Source: Flavobacterium notoginsengisoli
GTDB taxonomy: Bacteria > Bacteroidota > Bacteroidia > Flavobacteriales > Flavobacteriaceae
Direction: 5' to 3'
Assembly: GCF_014207905.1 (NCBI RefSeq)
Contig: NZ_JACHLB010000001.1
Location: forward strand, 1,526,065-1,590,064
Length of the DNA: 64,000 nucleotides
Each line of letters begins with the position of its first letter. The first letter of the stretch is position 1. The notes beneath the pieces are model-generated. The model had not been told where the DNA came from. It worked only from the letters and a program-made list of their open reading frames with translations, and searched no databases. Of this stretch, positions 26,570-35,962 are shown one piece after another. Position numbers and translations under genes: made by a program.

Positions 26570-26815
26570 ATGAAATTTTTAAAAGGACAAAATGTAACCT
26601 ACATTGCATTGAGCGGGAGATCTTACACTGCTACGGTAGTAGAAAGAAAAATGGATTTTAAAAAAGGATTAATAATAAAATCTACAACCAAAGAGAGAGA
26701 TTTTCATTATTTAATCGAAATTCAAAAAAATGGTACAAAAGAGCATCTTCTTTGTGCCGAAAATCAACTTAGGATTTTAGAGTGTAAAAAAAGAATGGCC
26801 AAAAAAGCAGCTTAA
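26570..26815 (+). CDS. Small beta-rich hypothetical protein, 81 aa
   Basis: A basic small protein starting MKFLKGQNVTYIALSGRSYT and consisting of short strands in an SH3- or KOW-like rhythm (VTYIAL, YTATVVERKMDFKKGLIIKS, FHYLIEIQKNG, HLLCAENQLRIL) with a lysine-rich tail. There is no signal peptide. Small RNA- or ribosome-binding beta barrels look like this, but I do not recognise the family. Its last 4 bp overlap the convergent hydrolase gene. Confidence 0.6.
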   Translation: MKFLKGQNVTYIALSGRSYTATVVERKMDFKKGLIIKSTTKERDFHYLIEIQKNGTKEHLLCAENQLRILECKKRMAKKAA

Positions 26816-27570
26816 TAGTTGGTTGTGAATTTTTTAACCATATCTATTACAGATTTTGGTGCTACTTTATGCGGAGTGTGGCCAATATCTGGAAGAATAT
26901 GTTTTTGAGATTTTCCGTGAACTAATTTGATTGTTCTTTCAACTTGATTTAAAGTTCCGTATTCATCATTTTTACCTTGAATAAATAGAAGAGGGCATTG
27001 AATTTGAGGAAGTAAAGATTCTATATTCCATTTTCTGAAATCTTCTCGAAGCCAGGTTTCTGTCCAAGCTTTAAAAATAGTTTGGGTTTTATCGCCGTGA
27101 TATTTCTGAAGTTTTGCAGCTAGATTTGTTGTTTGGTAGGCTTCAACAGCTTTGCGGATTCCGTTGAGTGTGATGTCTTCTACAAAAATATGAGCGGCTT
27201 CGCAAATAACTCCATTTATTTTGTTTGGATATTTTGCTGCGGCAATTAAAGCAATTGAACCGCCATCGCTGTGACCAAATAAAATAGGACTTTCAATAGA
27301 TAGTTTTTCTACTAAATCATTTAAAATTACGGCTTCTAATTCTAAATAATGTATTGGTCGAATGTAAGTTGGCATTGCATCAGATTTGCCATAACCTAAT
27401 CGATCATAAATTAGAATATTACATTGACAAGATTCGGCAATCTTTTTAGGAAAATCTCTCCAAAGTTCAACACATCCTAAAGAATCATGTAAGAAAACCA
27501 TTGTCGGGCGATTTTCAAAATCGTTTTGATGTTCGTAAAAAAGATTGTTTCCGTTGATGTTAATTAGCAT
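26812..27570 (-). CDS. Alpha/beta hydrolase
   Basis: A 252-residue enzyme of the alpha/beta hydrolase fold. The nucleophile elbow is FGHSDGGSIAL (GxSxGG), the oxyanion segment FLHDSLGCVELW, the acid is likely in FIQGKNDEYG, and the histidine in LPDIGHTPHK. It is cytoplasmic. The substrate is unknown; small esters or hydrolysis of C-C bonds are typical. Its start overlaps the 3' end of the EamA exporter gene by 7 bp, so the two form an operon. Confidence 0.86.
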   Translation of the reverse strand: MLININGNNLFYEHQNDFENRPTMVFLHDSLGCVELWRDFPKKIAESCQCNILIYDRLGYGKSDAMPTYIRPIHYLELEAVILNDLVEKLSIESPILFGHSDGGSIALIAAAKYPNKINGVICEAAHIFVEDITLNGIRKAVEAYQTTNLAAKLQKYHGDKTQTIFKAWTETWLREDFRKWNIESLLPQIQCPLLFIQGKNDEYGTLNQVERTIKLVHGKSQKHILPDIGHTPHKVAPKSVIDMVKKFTTNY

Positions 27571-28466
27571 ACCGCAGTTTTTGATTTAATTGCGTTTTCT
27601 TTTTTGTTTTTTGAAATATTGAGATACACAATAGCGCCAAGCATTATGGCAATTCCAATAAGCTGTAAAAAAGTTACTTTTTCGCCCAAAATAATATGTG
27701 CACAGAAAACAGCGGCAGGTAATTCTAAAGTTAACAAAACAGAACTCAATCCTGCGCCAATTTTTGGCATTCCGACGGTGAAACAGATAGGAGGGATTAC
27801 GGTTCCAAAAACAGCTAGAAAAGTTCCCCATTGCAATAATCCGAAATCCAGATGTGTACTGTTTGTAATGGCTTCGCAATTTATTAAAAAGATAATCATT
27901 GCCGATCCGCTGGTCATTAAAGCACTTTTTTCAAACATCGGAGTTTCTTTTCCGATTTTGCTTGTAAAAACTATGTAAAGCGTATAAAGTATAGCAGATA
28001 ATAAACTTAAGGCAATTCCTTTAAATGAAATATTCGCACTGTTTAAATCTAAAAGATTTCCTGCGAGAACAGTTCCTAAAATGATAAAAAGAGCAGAGCT
28101 AATTTCTATTGCACTTGGTTTTTTCTTAAAGAATATCCAATCGACCAAAATGCTCAGCCAAGTAATCTGCATTAATAAAACAATGGCTAATGATGCCGGA
28201 ATATAAGCTACAGATAAATAATAAGTATATGCGGAAGAACCCATTGTAGTTCCTGCTAAAAGCAATCTCCAATTTAATTGCAGTTTTGTGCCATTTTTGA
28301 GTCTTTTGAAAATAGCAATCGACCATAAAATTATGGTTCCTGAAAGAGCTTGCGTTAAAGTAATTTCGGCTGGAGAATAACCTTCTCCATAAGCGATTTT
28401 GGCGAATGAAGACAACATTCCGAAACTCAATGCGCCTAAAATTACGATGATAATATATTTGTTCAT
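27564..28466 (-). CDS. EamA/DMT family transporter
   Basis: A 300-residue membrane protein with ten predicted transmembrane helices in two EamA repeats: the first ends around FFKKKPSAIEISSALFIILGTVLAGN, the second around LGEKVTFLQLIGIAIMLGAIVYLN. These are drug/metabolite exporters, often of amino acids or related compounds. It is divergently arranged with an Lrp/AsnC regulator, a common pairing for amino-acid efflux, and lies in an operon with the hydrolase gene. Confidence 0.87.
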   Translation of the reverse strand: MNKYIIIVILGALSFGMLSSFAKIAYGEGYSPAEITLTQALSGTIILWSIAIFKRLKNGTKLQLNWRLLLAGTTMGSSAYTYYLSVAYIPASLAIVLLMQITWLSILVDWIFFKKKPSAIEISSALFIILGTVLAGNLLDLNSANISFKGIALSLLSAILYTLYIVFTSKIGKETPMFEKSALMTSGSAMIIFLINCEAITNSTHLDFGLLQWGTFLAVFGTVIPPICFTVGMPKIGAGLSSVLLTLELPAAVFCAHIILGEKVTFLQLIGIAIMLGAIVYLNISKNKKENAIKSKTAVC

Positions 28467-28495
28467 TTTTGAATTGAAAATATGTTTTGTTCATT

Positions 28496-28503
28496 CAAAA
28501 GTA
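28496..28503 (-). promoter_or_regulatory. -7 box for the EamA-hydrolase operon
   Basis: TACTTTTG on the minus strand, 29 bp upstream of the EamA start, matches TAnnTTTG. The -33 element is not obvious, which would fit a regulated promoter. Confidence 0.4.
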
Positions 28504-28626
28504 TAAAACAAAGAATATAGAGCGTAATTTTGAATTTAAATATGTATTTAATTCTTTAAATTGATTTAAATTTGGTTTTATGTCCCAAAATGGAATAAAA
28601 TTTATACCTTAACTGGAAAAAATCCG

Positions 28627-29085
28627 ATGCAAGATTTAAGCAAACAAGAAATAGAATTACTTCGAATACTTCAGCAAAATTCGAAATTCGATATTACAGA
28701 CTTGACAGAACGATTAAATATGTCGCGAACTTCTGTTTATGAACGAATCAAAAAACTAGAAAACGAAGGTTATATAAAAGATTATGTCGCGATAATTGAT
28801 CCGAAAAAAGTAGGATTGAATTTTACGGTCATTATTAATCTTTCTTTAACCAGTCAGCGTTTAGATCTTGTTGAAGAATTTTCGAGACAAGTTGCCGCAC
28901 TCGATGAAGTTGTAGAAGGTTATGTAACGGGCGGAATTTTTGATTACGTTTTGAAAGTCGTAGTAAAAGACCCAGAAGCGTTTAATGATTTTATTAGAAA
29001 ATTATCTGATATTCCGAATATCAGTAAAGTACAGAGTTCTTTTGTAATGAGTTACATCAAACAATCGACTAAATTGCATTTTTAA
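28627..29085 (+). CDS. Lrp/AsnC family transcriptional regulator
   Basis: A 152-residue regulator. The N-terminal winged helix (LSKQEIELLRILQQNSKFDITDLTERLNMSRTSVYERIKKLENEGYI) is followed by the RAM/AsnC ligand domain (VGLNFTVIINLSL, VVEGYVTGGIFDYVLKVVVKD, SSFVMSYIKQSTKLHF). It binds small effectors, usually amino acids. The 160-bp gap to the divergent EamA gene suggests that it controls that exporter and itself. Confidence 0.92.
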   Translation: MQDLSKQEIELLRILQQNSKFDITDLTERLNMSRTSVYERIKKLENEGYIKDYVAIIDPKKVGLNFTVIINLSLTSQRLDLVEEFSRQVAALDEVVEGYVTGGIFDYVLKVVVKDPEAFNDFIRKLSDIPNISKVQSSFVMSYIKQSTKLHF

Positions 29086-29139
29086 ATTGTTTATTTTCGA
29101 ATTAAAAAACTGTTTTAAATTTTAAAAAGCTTTATTCAA

Positions 29140-30804
29140 ATGATGAGAAAAAAAATCGTTGCCGTATTGTTTATTTGTTTTTTTATGCCATTGGCTTTTA
29201 GTCAAAATATATCTGTTGTAAAATTGAATGAAAATGAAGTGCAAAGAATGGCTTCTTTGTGTAAAATATGGGGCTTTTTAAAATATTATCATCCTAATGT
29301 TGCTAAAGGAAATTTTAATTGGGATGAGCAGTTATTTCTAATGATTCCGAAAGTTTTAAAATCTGAAAATAAAGAAGAATTATCAAAAGTATACTTGAAT
29401 TGGATTGCAGATTTGGGAGAAGTTAAAGCTTGTAAATCCTGTAATGCAGCTGATAAAAAAGAATCTTTTGATGAAAATTTTGATCTTTCATGGATACAAA
29501 ACACGAATTTGTACACTGAGGAATTAACTTCAAAATTAAAATACATCGAAAACAACCGATCTCAAGGATCCAATAAATATGTAAAATTTGCGACGAATGA
29601 TAATGTCGAAATCCAAAACGAAATTCAATATCCAAATTTTGAGTATCCAGAACAGAATGTTAGACTTTTAGGATTATTTAGATATTGGAATGTAGTCGAA
29701 TATTTTTTTCCGTACAAATATCAAATGGATCAAAAATGGGACGCCGTTTTGATCGAAATGATTCCGAGATTTTTGGAAGCAAAAAATACAATAGAATATC
29801 AGTTGGCAATATCAGAAACGATTATGAAGTTAGATGATTCTCATGCTACTTTTTATTCAAAAGAAATAAGCGATTTTTTTGGCAGAAAACATATTCCAGC
29901 GACATTTAAAATAATTGATAATAAGGTTGTTATAGATGGTTTTTATGATGAAAGTCTTTCGAAAACATCAGATATAAGAATTGGAGATGTCGTTGAAAAA
30001 GTTAATGGCAAAAAGGTTATTGATATTTTTAATGAAAATGCAAAGTACATCAACGGTTCGAATTTGAATGTGAAAATGAAAAATGCTTATGCTTTCATTT
30101 TTAATGGCTCTACAGATTCTGTAAAAGTAACTTTGAATAGAAACGGAGTGATTTCGGAAAAAAACTGGGCGAGATATTATTTTAAGGATTTTAAAATAAA
30201 AGAAGATACAGGAGAAAAGTATAAAATTTTGGAAGGAAATATCGGTTATGCTGATATGAATTTGCTTGAAATGAAAGATGTCGATAAAATGATGACAGAT
30301 TTTAAAAACACAAAAGCAATTATAATTGATTATAGAGGGCCATTTATGAATTTTATGCCTTTTTTAATTGCAAGAAGATTTATTAAAAATGAAAAAATAT
30401 TTGCAAGAGTAATTCAGCCAGATCTCTCTTATCCAGGTCATTTTTTTGAAAAGAAGCCCAAGACAATAACGCCAATGAGTGGTAAGTATTATTCTGGAAA
30501 AGTTATTATTTTAGTAAATTCAAATACACAAAGTTCATCTGAATATTCTACCATGATGTTTCAAGCAGGAGATAATGTAACTACAATTGGCAGTCAGACT
30601 TCGGGTGCAGATGGAGATGTTTCTGAGATTGAATTTGTTGGTTTTAAATCTAAGATGAGTGGTCTCGGAGTTTTTTATCCTAATAAATCTGAAACGCAAC
30701 GAAAAGGATTAAAAATAGATATTGAAGCCAATCCAACTATAAAAGGAATTCAAGAAGGAAAAGATGAGGTTTTGCAAAAAGCAATTGAGTTTATTGCTAA
30801 ATAA
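29140..30804 (+). CDS. S41 family C-terminal-processing-like peptidase
   Basis: A 554-residue exported peptidase. The signal peptide ends AFSQ (about residue 22). The helical N-terminal region (RMASLCKIWGFLKYYHP, YWNVVEYFFPYKYQ) is typical of the Bacteroidota S41 subgroup. A PDZ-like segment follows at about 255-340 (IRIGDVVEKVNGKKVIDIF). The protease core has IIDYRGPFMNFM and the nucleophile region ILVNSNTQSSSEYSTMMFQ, where a serine of SSS acts with a downstream lysine. It may be a periplasmic processing protease. It is monocistronic, closed by a hairpin at 30804-30838. Confidence 0.86.
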   Translation: MMRKKIVAVLFICFFMPLAFSQNISVVKLNENEVQRMASLCKIWGFLKYYHPNVAKGNFNWDEQLFLMIPKVLKSENKEELSKVYLNWIADLGEVKACKSCNAADKKESFDENFDLSWIQNTNLYTEELTSKLKYIENNRSQGSNKYVKFATNDNVEIQNEIQYPNFEYPEQNVRLLGLFRYWNVVEYFFPYKYQMDQKWDAVLIEMIPRFLEAKNTIEYQLAISETIMKLDDSHATFYSKEISDFFGRKHIPATFKIIDNKVVIDGFYDESLSKTSDIRIGDVVEKVNGKKVIDIFNENAKYINGSNLNVKMKNAYAFIFNGSTDSVKVTLNRNGVISEKNWARYYFKDFKIKEDTGEKYKILEGNIGYADMNLLEMKDVDKMMTDFKNTKAIIIDYRGPFMNFMPFLIARRFIKNEKIFARVIQPDLSYPGHFFEKKPKTITPMSGKYYSGKVIILVNSNTQSSSEYSTMMFQAGDNVTTIGSQTSGADGDVSEIEFVGFKSKMSGLGVFYPNKSETQRKGLKIDIEANPTIKGIQEGKDEVLQKAIEFIAK

Positions 30805-30838
30805 AAAAAGGCGAAAGTGATTCTTTCGCTTTTTTTTG
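30804..30838. terminator. Terminator after the S41 peptidase gene
   Basis: GCGAAAG-TGATT-CTTTCGC with an A-rich left flank and a T8 run. It sits between convergent genes and may serve both. Confidence 0.85.
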
Positions 30839-30856
30839 CTTTCTATTTCTAAAAAA

Positions 30857-32056
30857 TTATCGAATTATCTTTAAATAAGCACTGTACGGATTATCAGCAA
30901 GAGAAGTTCTCATATAATACATGTTTTCGTCTTTCTCATTCAAATCAAATTGAATTAATCCAGCATCACAGTAATAATATAATAAATTATCTTCTTTTGG
31001 GAATTCAAAATTTGAAATTGGCAATGTTGTTAGTTTAGCTTCAAATGCGATTTCTCCGTTTGCTAAATCCAATTCAAAAAGTCTTTTTTTACGAGTGTAG
31101 CCCCAGATATTCTCATTTTCTTTGACAATGTATTCGATGTTATCATCTTTAAAATCTGTTTTCCAAAGCTGAGTTCCAGTTTTTGAATCAATTGCATAAA
31201 GAGAAGAAACTTGAGAACCTTGAGCTCCAATATATATTTTGTTGTCTTTACAGATTATGCGTTCCTTAACATTGTTTTGATTTTCATCAAATTTAAACTG
31301 CCATACAATATCCAGACTATTCGGATTTAAAGCGAAAAGATTGTTTTTTTCACTTGCCATAAATACATTTTGTCCGTCTGTTACGGCATTTCCAGTCATG
31401 GCTTCCTCAAAAGTTTTTTGGCTAATAAGTTTTCCTGTATTGGCTTCAAAAACATAAGCATTTGTTCCGCTTTGAGTGAAAATTTTATTGTCGAATAAAA
31501 GCGGTGTTGTGTCATTAATTGCAGTATCAAATTTGAAATTCCATGCTAAACTGCCGTCTTTTAAATCAAGCGCATACAAATTACTGCTCTGATTTTGATT
31601 TTGAGCAATGATGAATAATTTTCCGTTGCTAACAATTGGTGTTTGATCTTTTAAAACAATTTGATCTGTGATAGAACCTAATCTAGATTTCCAAAAAATG
31701 GCGCCAGTTTGGTTGTCTATCGCAAAAATTTCACCATTAATAAATGGAACATAAACCACTCCATCTTGCAGAGTTATTTTGTTGGCACACATTTCAGAAC
31801 TTGCATCTGCGGCTTTTACAGTCCAAACAATAGTTTCTGATTCTAAATCCCATGAAAAAAGAGAACCGTCATAATCATAAATCAAAATTGATGCTTCGTC
31901 TAATGGAACTTTTTTAAGCGGTTTTAAGGCTTTATTAGTCACCATGTCTGTTGCAGTCAAAGTTTTATTCGAATAATTAGTTTTACTGGCAGGCGCTTGG
32001 CTAAACATATTTATAGCAGTAAATACAAATAAAAGAGCTGTAAGTTTTTGTTTCAT
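30857..32056 (-). CDS. PQQ-like beta-propeller protein
   Basis: A 399-residue exported protein with a signal peptide ending FSQ. The rest is a beta-propeller of BamB/PQQ-like repeats: LYDYDGSLFSWDLESETIVWTV, VYVPFINGEIFAIDNQTGAIFWK, LFIIAQNQNQSSNLYALDLKDGSLAWN, VFMASEKNNLFALNPNSLDIVWQ and SLYAIDSKTGTQLWKTD. No lipobox cysteine is seen, so it is not a classic BamB lipoprotein. The role is unknown; binding or scaffold functions in the envelope are typical. Confidence 0.82.
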   Translation of the reverse strand: MKQKLTALLFVFTAINMFSQAPASKTNYSNKTLTATDMVTNKALKPLKKVPLDEASILIYDYDGSLFSWDLESETIVWTVKAADASSEMCANKITLQDGVVYVPFINGEIFAIDNQTGAIFWKSRLGSITDQIVLKDQTPIVSNGKLFIIAQNQNQSSNLYALDLKDGSLAWNFKFDTAINDTTPLLFDNKIFTQSGTNAYVFEANTGKLISQKTFEEAMTGNAVTDGQNVFMASEKNNLFALNPNSLDIVWQFKFDENQNNVKERIICKDNKIYIGAQGSQVSSLYAIDSKTGTQLWKTDFKDDNIEYIVKENENIWGYTRKKRLFELDLANGEIAFEAKLTTLPISNFEFPKEDNLLYYYCDAGLIQFDLNEKDENMYYMRTSLADNPYSAYLKIIR

Positions 32057-32128
32057 TACTAGATTTGGTTTCAGTATTGTTTTATACTATGATTTTTATC
32101 AAACATTTTAGGCGGAGTAAATATAAAC

Positions 32129-32159
32129 AAAAAAAGCTCCAGATTTCTCTGAAGCTTTG
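32129..32159 (-). terminator. Terminator of tRNA-Glu
   Basis: AAAAAAGCTCCAGATTTCTCTGAAGCTTT, 11 bp past the tRNA-Glu 3' end. Nearly identical to the tRNA-fMet terminator. Confidence 0.82.
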
Positions 32160-32169
32160 TCTTTGAAAG

Positions 32170-32241
32170 TAGTCCGTGGGGGAATCGAACCCCCCTTACC
32201 AGGATGAAAACCTGGCGTCCTAACCGATAGACGAACGGACC
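32170..32241 (-). tRNA. tRNA-Glu (TTC)
   Basis: A 72-nt cloverleaf: acceptor GGTCCGT/ACGGACT with a terminal G-T pair, anticodon stem CCAGG/CCTGG around TTTTCAT (anticodon TTC), T arm GGGGG TTCGATT CCCCC. CCA is not encoded. A consensus promoter precedes it and an AGCTCCAGA-family terminator follows. Confidence 0.95.
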
Positions 32242-32260
32242 TGCTTTTGTATTGCGGGTG

Positions 32261-32290
32261 CAAAATTAGAATTAATTTTGAATTATACAA
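32261..32290 (-). promoter_or_regulatory. Promoter of tRNA-Glu
   Basis: Minus strand: TTG, 19 bases, TAATTTTG, an exact TTG-N19-TAnnTTTG match, with GCACCCG just downstream as at tRNA-fMet. Confidence 0.88.
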
Positions 32291-32533
32291 GAGACTTTTT
32301 AGAAAAACTTTCTTCTAATGTTTTAAATAATATCAATTTTAAAGACAGTTTACAGTAAATAAACTGAGTTGTGTGAATTGTATTTATTTGAGTAATAATT
32401 GATTGTTCTGTATAAAGAAAGTTGATTAGGCAGGTTTTTTTTGAATGAAAAAAAATAAATAAAAATTGATTTTCGTTTGTTTTTAAAGAATATTCTTGCG
32501 TGTTTTATTTGAGAAATGTTTTTATTTCGTCAA

Positions 32534-34054
32534 TTATTTAAGGTAGGAAATAGAGAAATACGTTTTTAAAAGTTCCAAAGTCGTTTCGTAAACCGTTTTT
32601 CGCCTCACTTTTGCGAGCAGCCAGGATAAAAAACTCATTATTATAATATCTTTCGGTCCGTTTTGCGCTGCAATTATGAAATCTTCAATTGCATTTTGAA
32701 ACTTTTGGGTTTTTACAATTTCGGGTTTCAGTACATATTGTTCCACAAATAAAAGATAATGCACAACGCGTTCTTCATTTACTGTTAAAAGATATTTTTT
32801 ATAACGTCTTTTAAAACTCTTTATTCGGGATAAAGCCAGTTCTGGATTTTCCTGTTGTGTATGCAAAAGTATCTCGACAAGGCATTTTTTTATGGTCCAA
32901 TCCATTCCCATTTTCTTTTCGTACCAGCTGTCTGTATGGTTTAATTTTGCCATTTCTTTTGCGGCATTTCGTCCTGTATTTTGCTGTATATAAAAAACAA
33001 TAAGCATGAGGCGAATGTCGTTACTATCGTTTGGATCAGCTTTTTTGTGTGACGAAAGTGAGTTTTCGGCAATTTCGATTGCTTTTTGAAAGTTGCCAAT
33101 ATAATTTTCATTAAAGGCTAACAATAAAAAATATCTAAGGCAGAAACGCTGGTAATATTTTCCAGATTGTTTTTGGAGTTCTGCAAACATCAAAGTCAGA
33201 TAATTTAGAGATTCAGTAAACTGGCCATTACGGAAATAGAAATTTGCTATAAAATATAAGATGTATATATGGTAATATAGATGCCTATCTGTGAGATCGT
33301 TTTTTTTGCTAATGAATCGATAGCTTTTAAGAACGAAAGGTTCAATGAGCGAGAAATTATTGTTTATCGAAGCATATTCGTTAGCAATGAATAATATTTG
33401 ATACAGAGATTTAAAAGTTAATCCCTGTTTTAATGATATTCCGTGTGTCTCAATCGTGTTTTTTATGAGCGCTTGAAAATCTACTATTCTTCCTTTGTGG
33501 TAAATAGCAGCAAGTTCACGGCGTAAAACTGCATACCCTAAATTGAGTTGTTCTTCATATTCTAGTCTTTTTTTATTTGTTTTAAATTTTACTATAATTT
33601 TTTCAATTGGTTCAGAGAGATTGAAATGAGCGAATTGTATTTGAGTCAGATAGATTTCGTTAAGAAGACTAAAATGCTCAATCTCTAATGCAATTTCTTC
33701 GGCTTTAGCCAAACATTTAAAAGCTGTCTTTATGAGCTGATGTTCAAAAAACAAACGGCTTACAACAATAAGACGAAGTATAGTATTTTCTTGCGAAGTA
33801 TCATTTTCAAAAGTCCGATTCGCCATGAAATCAATCATGTTGTCATAAAGTCTTTTTCTGAGCGCATGATAAGCATCTATACTTTTTTTGTCTTTTAAAA
33901 GTTTATTTTTATAATTTATATCGTCAGTTTTTAATGAATTGAATAATTCGATATTACCAACATCTTTGCGCTTGTTTTTTTGCGATAAATACTGAATAAA
34001 TAGCTTTTTTTCAGTTTCATTCATTATGTTTGATATCTCTTGTAGCGCATTCAT
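32534..34054 (-). CDS. Hypothetical TPR-like helical protein, 506 aa
   Basis: A 506-residue cytoplasmic protein, almost all helical, with repeated amphipathic helix pairs of TPR character (TAFKCLAKAEEIALEIEHFSLLNEIYLTQIQ, NYIGNFQKAIEIAENSLSSHKK). The N-terminus (MNALQEISNIMNETEKKLFIQYLSQKNKRKD) resembles a Bacteroidota family of large helical proteins of unknown function. No catalytic motif is seen. It is divergent from the YiaA-like gene. Confidence 0.7.
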   Translation of the reverse strand: MNALQEISNIMNETEKKLFIQYLSQKNKRKDVGNIELFNSLKTDDINYKNKLLKDKKSIDAYHALRKRLYDNMIDFMANRTFENDTSQENTILRLIVVSRLFFEHQLIKTAFKCLAKAEEIALEIEHFSLLNEIYLTQIQFAHFNLSEPIEKIIVKFKTNKKRLEYEEQLNLGYAVLRRELAAIYHKGRIVDFQALIKNTIETHGISLKQGLTFKSLYQILFIANEYASINNNFSLIEPFVLKSYRFISKKNDLTDRHLYYHIYILYFIANFYFRNGQFTESLNYLTLMFAELQKQSGKYYQRFCLRYFLLLAFNENYIGNFQKAIEIAENSLSSHKKADPNDSNDIRLMLIVFYIQQNTGRNAAKEMAKLNHTDSWYEKKMGMDWTIKKCLVEILLHTQQENPELALSRIKSFKRRYKKYLLTVNEERVVHYLLFVEQYVLKPEIVKTQKFQNAIEDFIIAAQNGPKDIIIMSFLSWLLAKVRRKTVYETTLELLKTYFSISYLK

Positions 34055-34180
34055 AAAAATAAAATTATTTAAGTAAATATAATAAAATGTATTTTTATGT
34101 CGTCAGTTTTTAATGTAAATTGACTTTTACAACTTCTCATTCCTTCTGACATTTGCCTCATAATTATAAAACATAAAATT

Positions 34181-34654
34181 ATGGAACCGCTAAAATCAAA
34201 TGAATCAAACAACAATTCAGAATCAAAAAATGTAAGATTAAATAATGGGAATAGTCCTTTAAAGCCAAGTGCCGCTTTTGTTGGCGCATCTTGGATGACA
34301 TTGCTTATAGGTATGACCTCTTATTGCATCGGACTTTATAATTCTGATATGGCTTACAACGAAAAAGGGTATTATTTTACCATTCTTCTTTTTGGACTTT
34401 TTTCTGTCATATCTGTTCAAAAAAGTGTGCGTGACAGATTAGAAGGAATACCAGTAACCGATTTGTATTACAGTATAAGTTGGTTTAGTACAATTGCTTC
34501 AATAGTATTGCTAATAATAGGACTTTGGAACGCCGATTTATTGCTCAGTGAAAAAGGATTTTTCGGAATGTCGTTTGTACTCGGACTGTTTTCTGCTCTT
34601 GCTGTACAAAAAAACACCAGAGATCTAAAACAATTTGAATCGGCTAATATATAG
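34181..34654 (+). CDS. YiaA/YiaB-like inner membrane protein
   Basis: A 157-residue protein with two copies of the YiaAB two-helix domain. Copy 1: SAAFVGASWMTLLIGMTSYCIGLYNSDMAYNEKGYYFTILLFGLFS followed by VQKSVRD. Copy 2: SWFSTIASIVLLIIGLWNADLLLSEKGFFGMSFVLGLFSALAVQKNTRD. Each ends in the same V-Q-K-x-x-R-D motif. The function of YiaA is not known. An N-terminal Asn/Ser-rich tail of about 30 residues is cytoplasmic. Confidence 0.9.
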   Translation: MEPLKSNESNNNSESKNVRLNNGNSPLKPSAAFVGASWMTLLIGMTSYCIGLYNSDMAYNEKGYYFTILLFGLFSVISVQKSVRDRLEGIPVTDLYYSISWFSTIASIVLLIIGLWNADLLLSEKGFFGMSFVLGLFSALAVQKNTRDLKQFESANI

Positions 34655-34818
34655 TTTTTAGCGGGCCTCATTACTGTCACAAATTTGTGCAGTTTTGAGG
34701 TTTTCTATGTTTCTTAAAAATGCAATCAAAAACAAAGAATGTCAGGATATTATATGTAATTTTATTGAATGCGAAAATATATTGCTATAAGAATAATTGA
34801 AAACTAAAATAAAAAGCA

Positions 34819-35277
34819 ATGCAAAAATTACAATTTAAGAAAGAGATTAACGCATCGGCTCAAAAGGTATATGAAACGATGCTGGGTTTAAAAGACAAAG
34901 CTACTTATGAATATTGGGTAGCCACTTTTAATCCGACTTCGACATACGAAGGCAGTTGGGATAAAGGAAGTAAAATTCTTTTTGTAGGTACGGATGAAAA
35001 TGGTAAAAAAGGGGGGATGATTTCGGAAATTGAAGAACATAAACCTGCTAATTTTGTTTCTATTCGTCATTACGGATTTTTGGTCGGAGATACTGAAGTT
35101 ACGACAGGCGAAGAGGTAGAAAAATGGGCGGGTGGACACGAAAATTATACCTTTCAAGAAAATAATGGCTTAACAACCGTAATTGTAGATATGGATACTA
35201 TAGATGAATATTTGGATTACTTTCAAAATACTTATCCTAAAGCGTTGGATAAATTGAAAGAGATTTCAGAAAAGTAA
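34819..35277 (+). CDS. SRPBCC / AHSA1-like protein
   Basis: A 152-residue protein of the START-like SRPBCC fold: N-terminal strand QKLQFKKEINASAQKVYETML, then WVATFNPTSTYEGSWDKGSKILFVG, EIEEHKPANFVSIRHYGFLVG, YTFQENNGLTTVIVDMDT and a C-terminal long helix (YFQNTYPKALDKLKEI). Members bind hydrophobic ligands or chaperone partners. It is monocistronic with a strong shared terminator. Confidence 0.88.
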   Translation: MQKLQFKKEINASAQKVYETMLGLKDKATYEYWVATFNPTSTYEGSWDKGSKILFVGTDENGKKGGMISEIEEHKPANFVSIRHYGFLVGDTEVTTGEEVEKWAGGHENYTFQENNGLTTVIVDMDTIDEYLDYFQNTYPKALDKLKEISEK

Positions 35278-35278
35278 C

Positions 35279-35317
35279 AAAACTGCGCAAAGGTCTATAC
35301 TTTTGCGCAGTTTTTAT
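35279..35317. terminator. Bidirectional terminator
   Basis: AACTGCGCAAA...TTTTGCGCAGTT, an almost perfect stem with A and T runs, between convergent genes. Confidence 0.9.
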
Positions 35318-35338
35318 ATCACGTTGAATTATTCCATT

Positions 35339-35875
35339 TTAGAAAAAGAAGTAACCAACCGATACTTGAAATACTCCATTTCTATTATCAGTATCAACTC
35401 TAGTTATTCCTAAGTTATATCTTGCGCTAAAATTAAGTCCGTTTTCTAGTTTATAGCCTATGCCAAAATTAGCACCAAAATCAAAAGTAGTGAATGAATT
35501 TGTTACCTTCATTTCTTCGTTTTTAGCAGAAAGTAAAAAACCTATTTGAGGTCCAGCTTCAAGGCTTAATCCTTTTGTTACATAATATTTTCCCATTAAA
35601 GGAATATTTAAATAATTCATAGCAACTACATCATTATTGAAGCTATAACCTTGACGAGAATACATCAATTCAGGTTGAAAAGAAAACTTTTCAGAAATTG
35701 GAATTTCCGATACAAGACCAACATGATAGGATGTTACATAATCAATGTTATCGGTGTTACTTCCATTAACAGTTGAAAAGTTTAAACCTGCTTTAGCTCC
35801 AAATTTAATTTCTTGAGCATTGACATTCATAAATCCTAAAACTGTAAAGACAGCTAGTAATAAAATTTTTTTCAT
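35339..35875 (-). CDS. Outer membrane beta-barrel protein (PorT/OmpA-like barrel)
   Basis: A 178-residue outer membrane protein. The signal peptide ends NVNAQ; the barrel begins EIKFGAKAGLNFSTVNG and continues with alternating strands (YHVGLVSEIPISEKFSFQPELMYSRQGYSF, LNIPLMGKYYVTKGLSLEAGPQIGFLLSA, TFDFGANFGIGYKLENGLNFSARYNLG), ending in an aromatic strand VGYFFF. This is the porin-family outer membrane beta-barrel type common in Bacteroidota, with eight strands. It lies downstream of an AraC-type regulator gene on the same strand. Confidence 0.88.
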   Translation of the reverse strand: MKKILLLAVFTVLGFMNVNAQEIKFGAKAGLNFSTVNGSNTDNIDYVTSYHVGLVSEIPISEKFSFQPELMYSRQGYSFNNDVVAMNYLNIPLMGKYYVTKGLSLEAGPQIGFLLSAKNEEMKVTNSFTTFDFGANFGIGYKLENGLNFSARYNLGITRVDTDNRNGVFQVSVGYFFF

Positions 35876-35962
35876 AAAAAGTGATTTGAATTATTTAGGC
35901 CAAAATTCATTCAAGAAAAATTAAAAGAGGTTTCAAAAGCTTAAAACTGTACAAATCGGTAC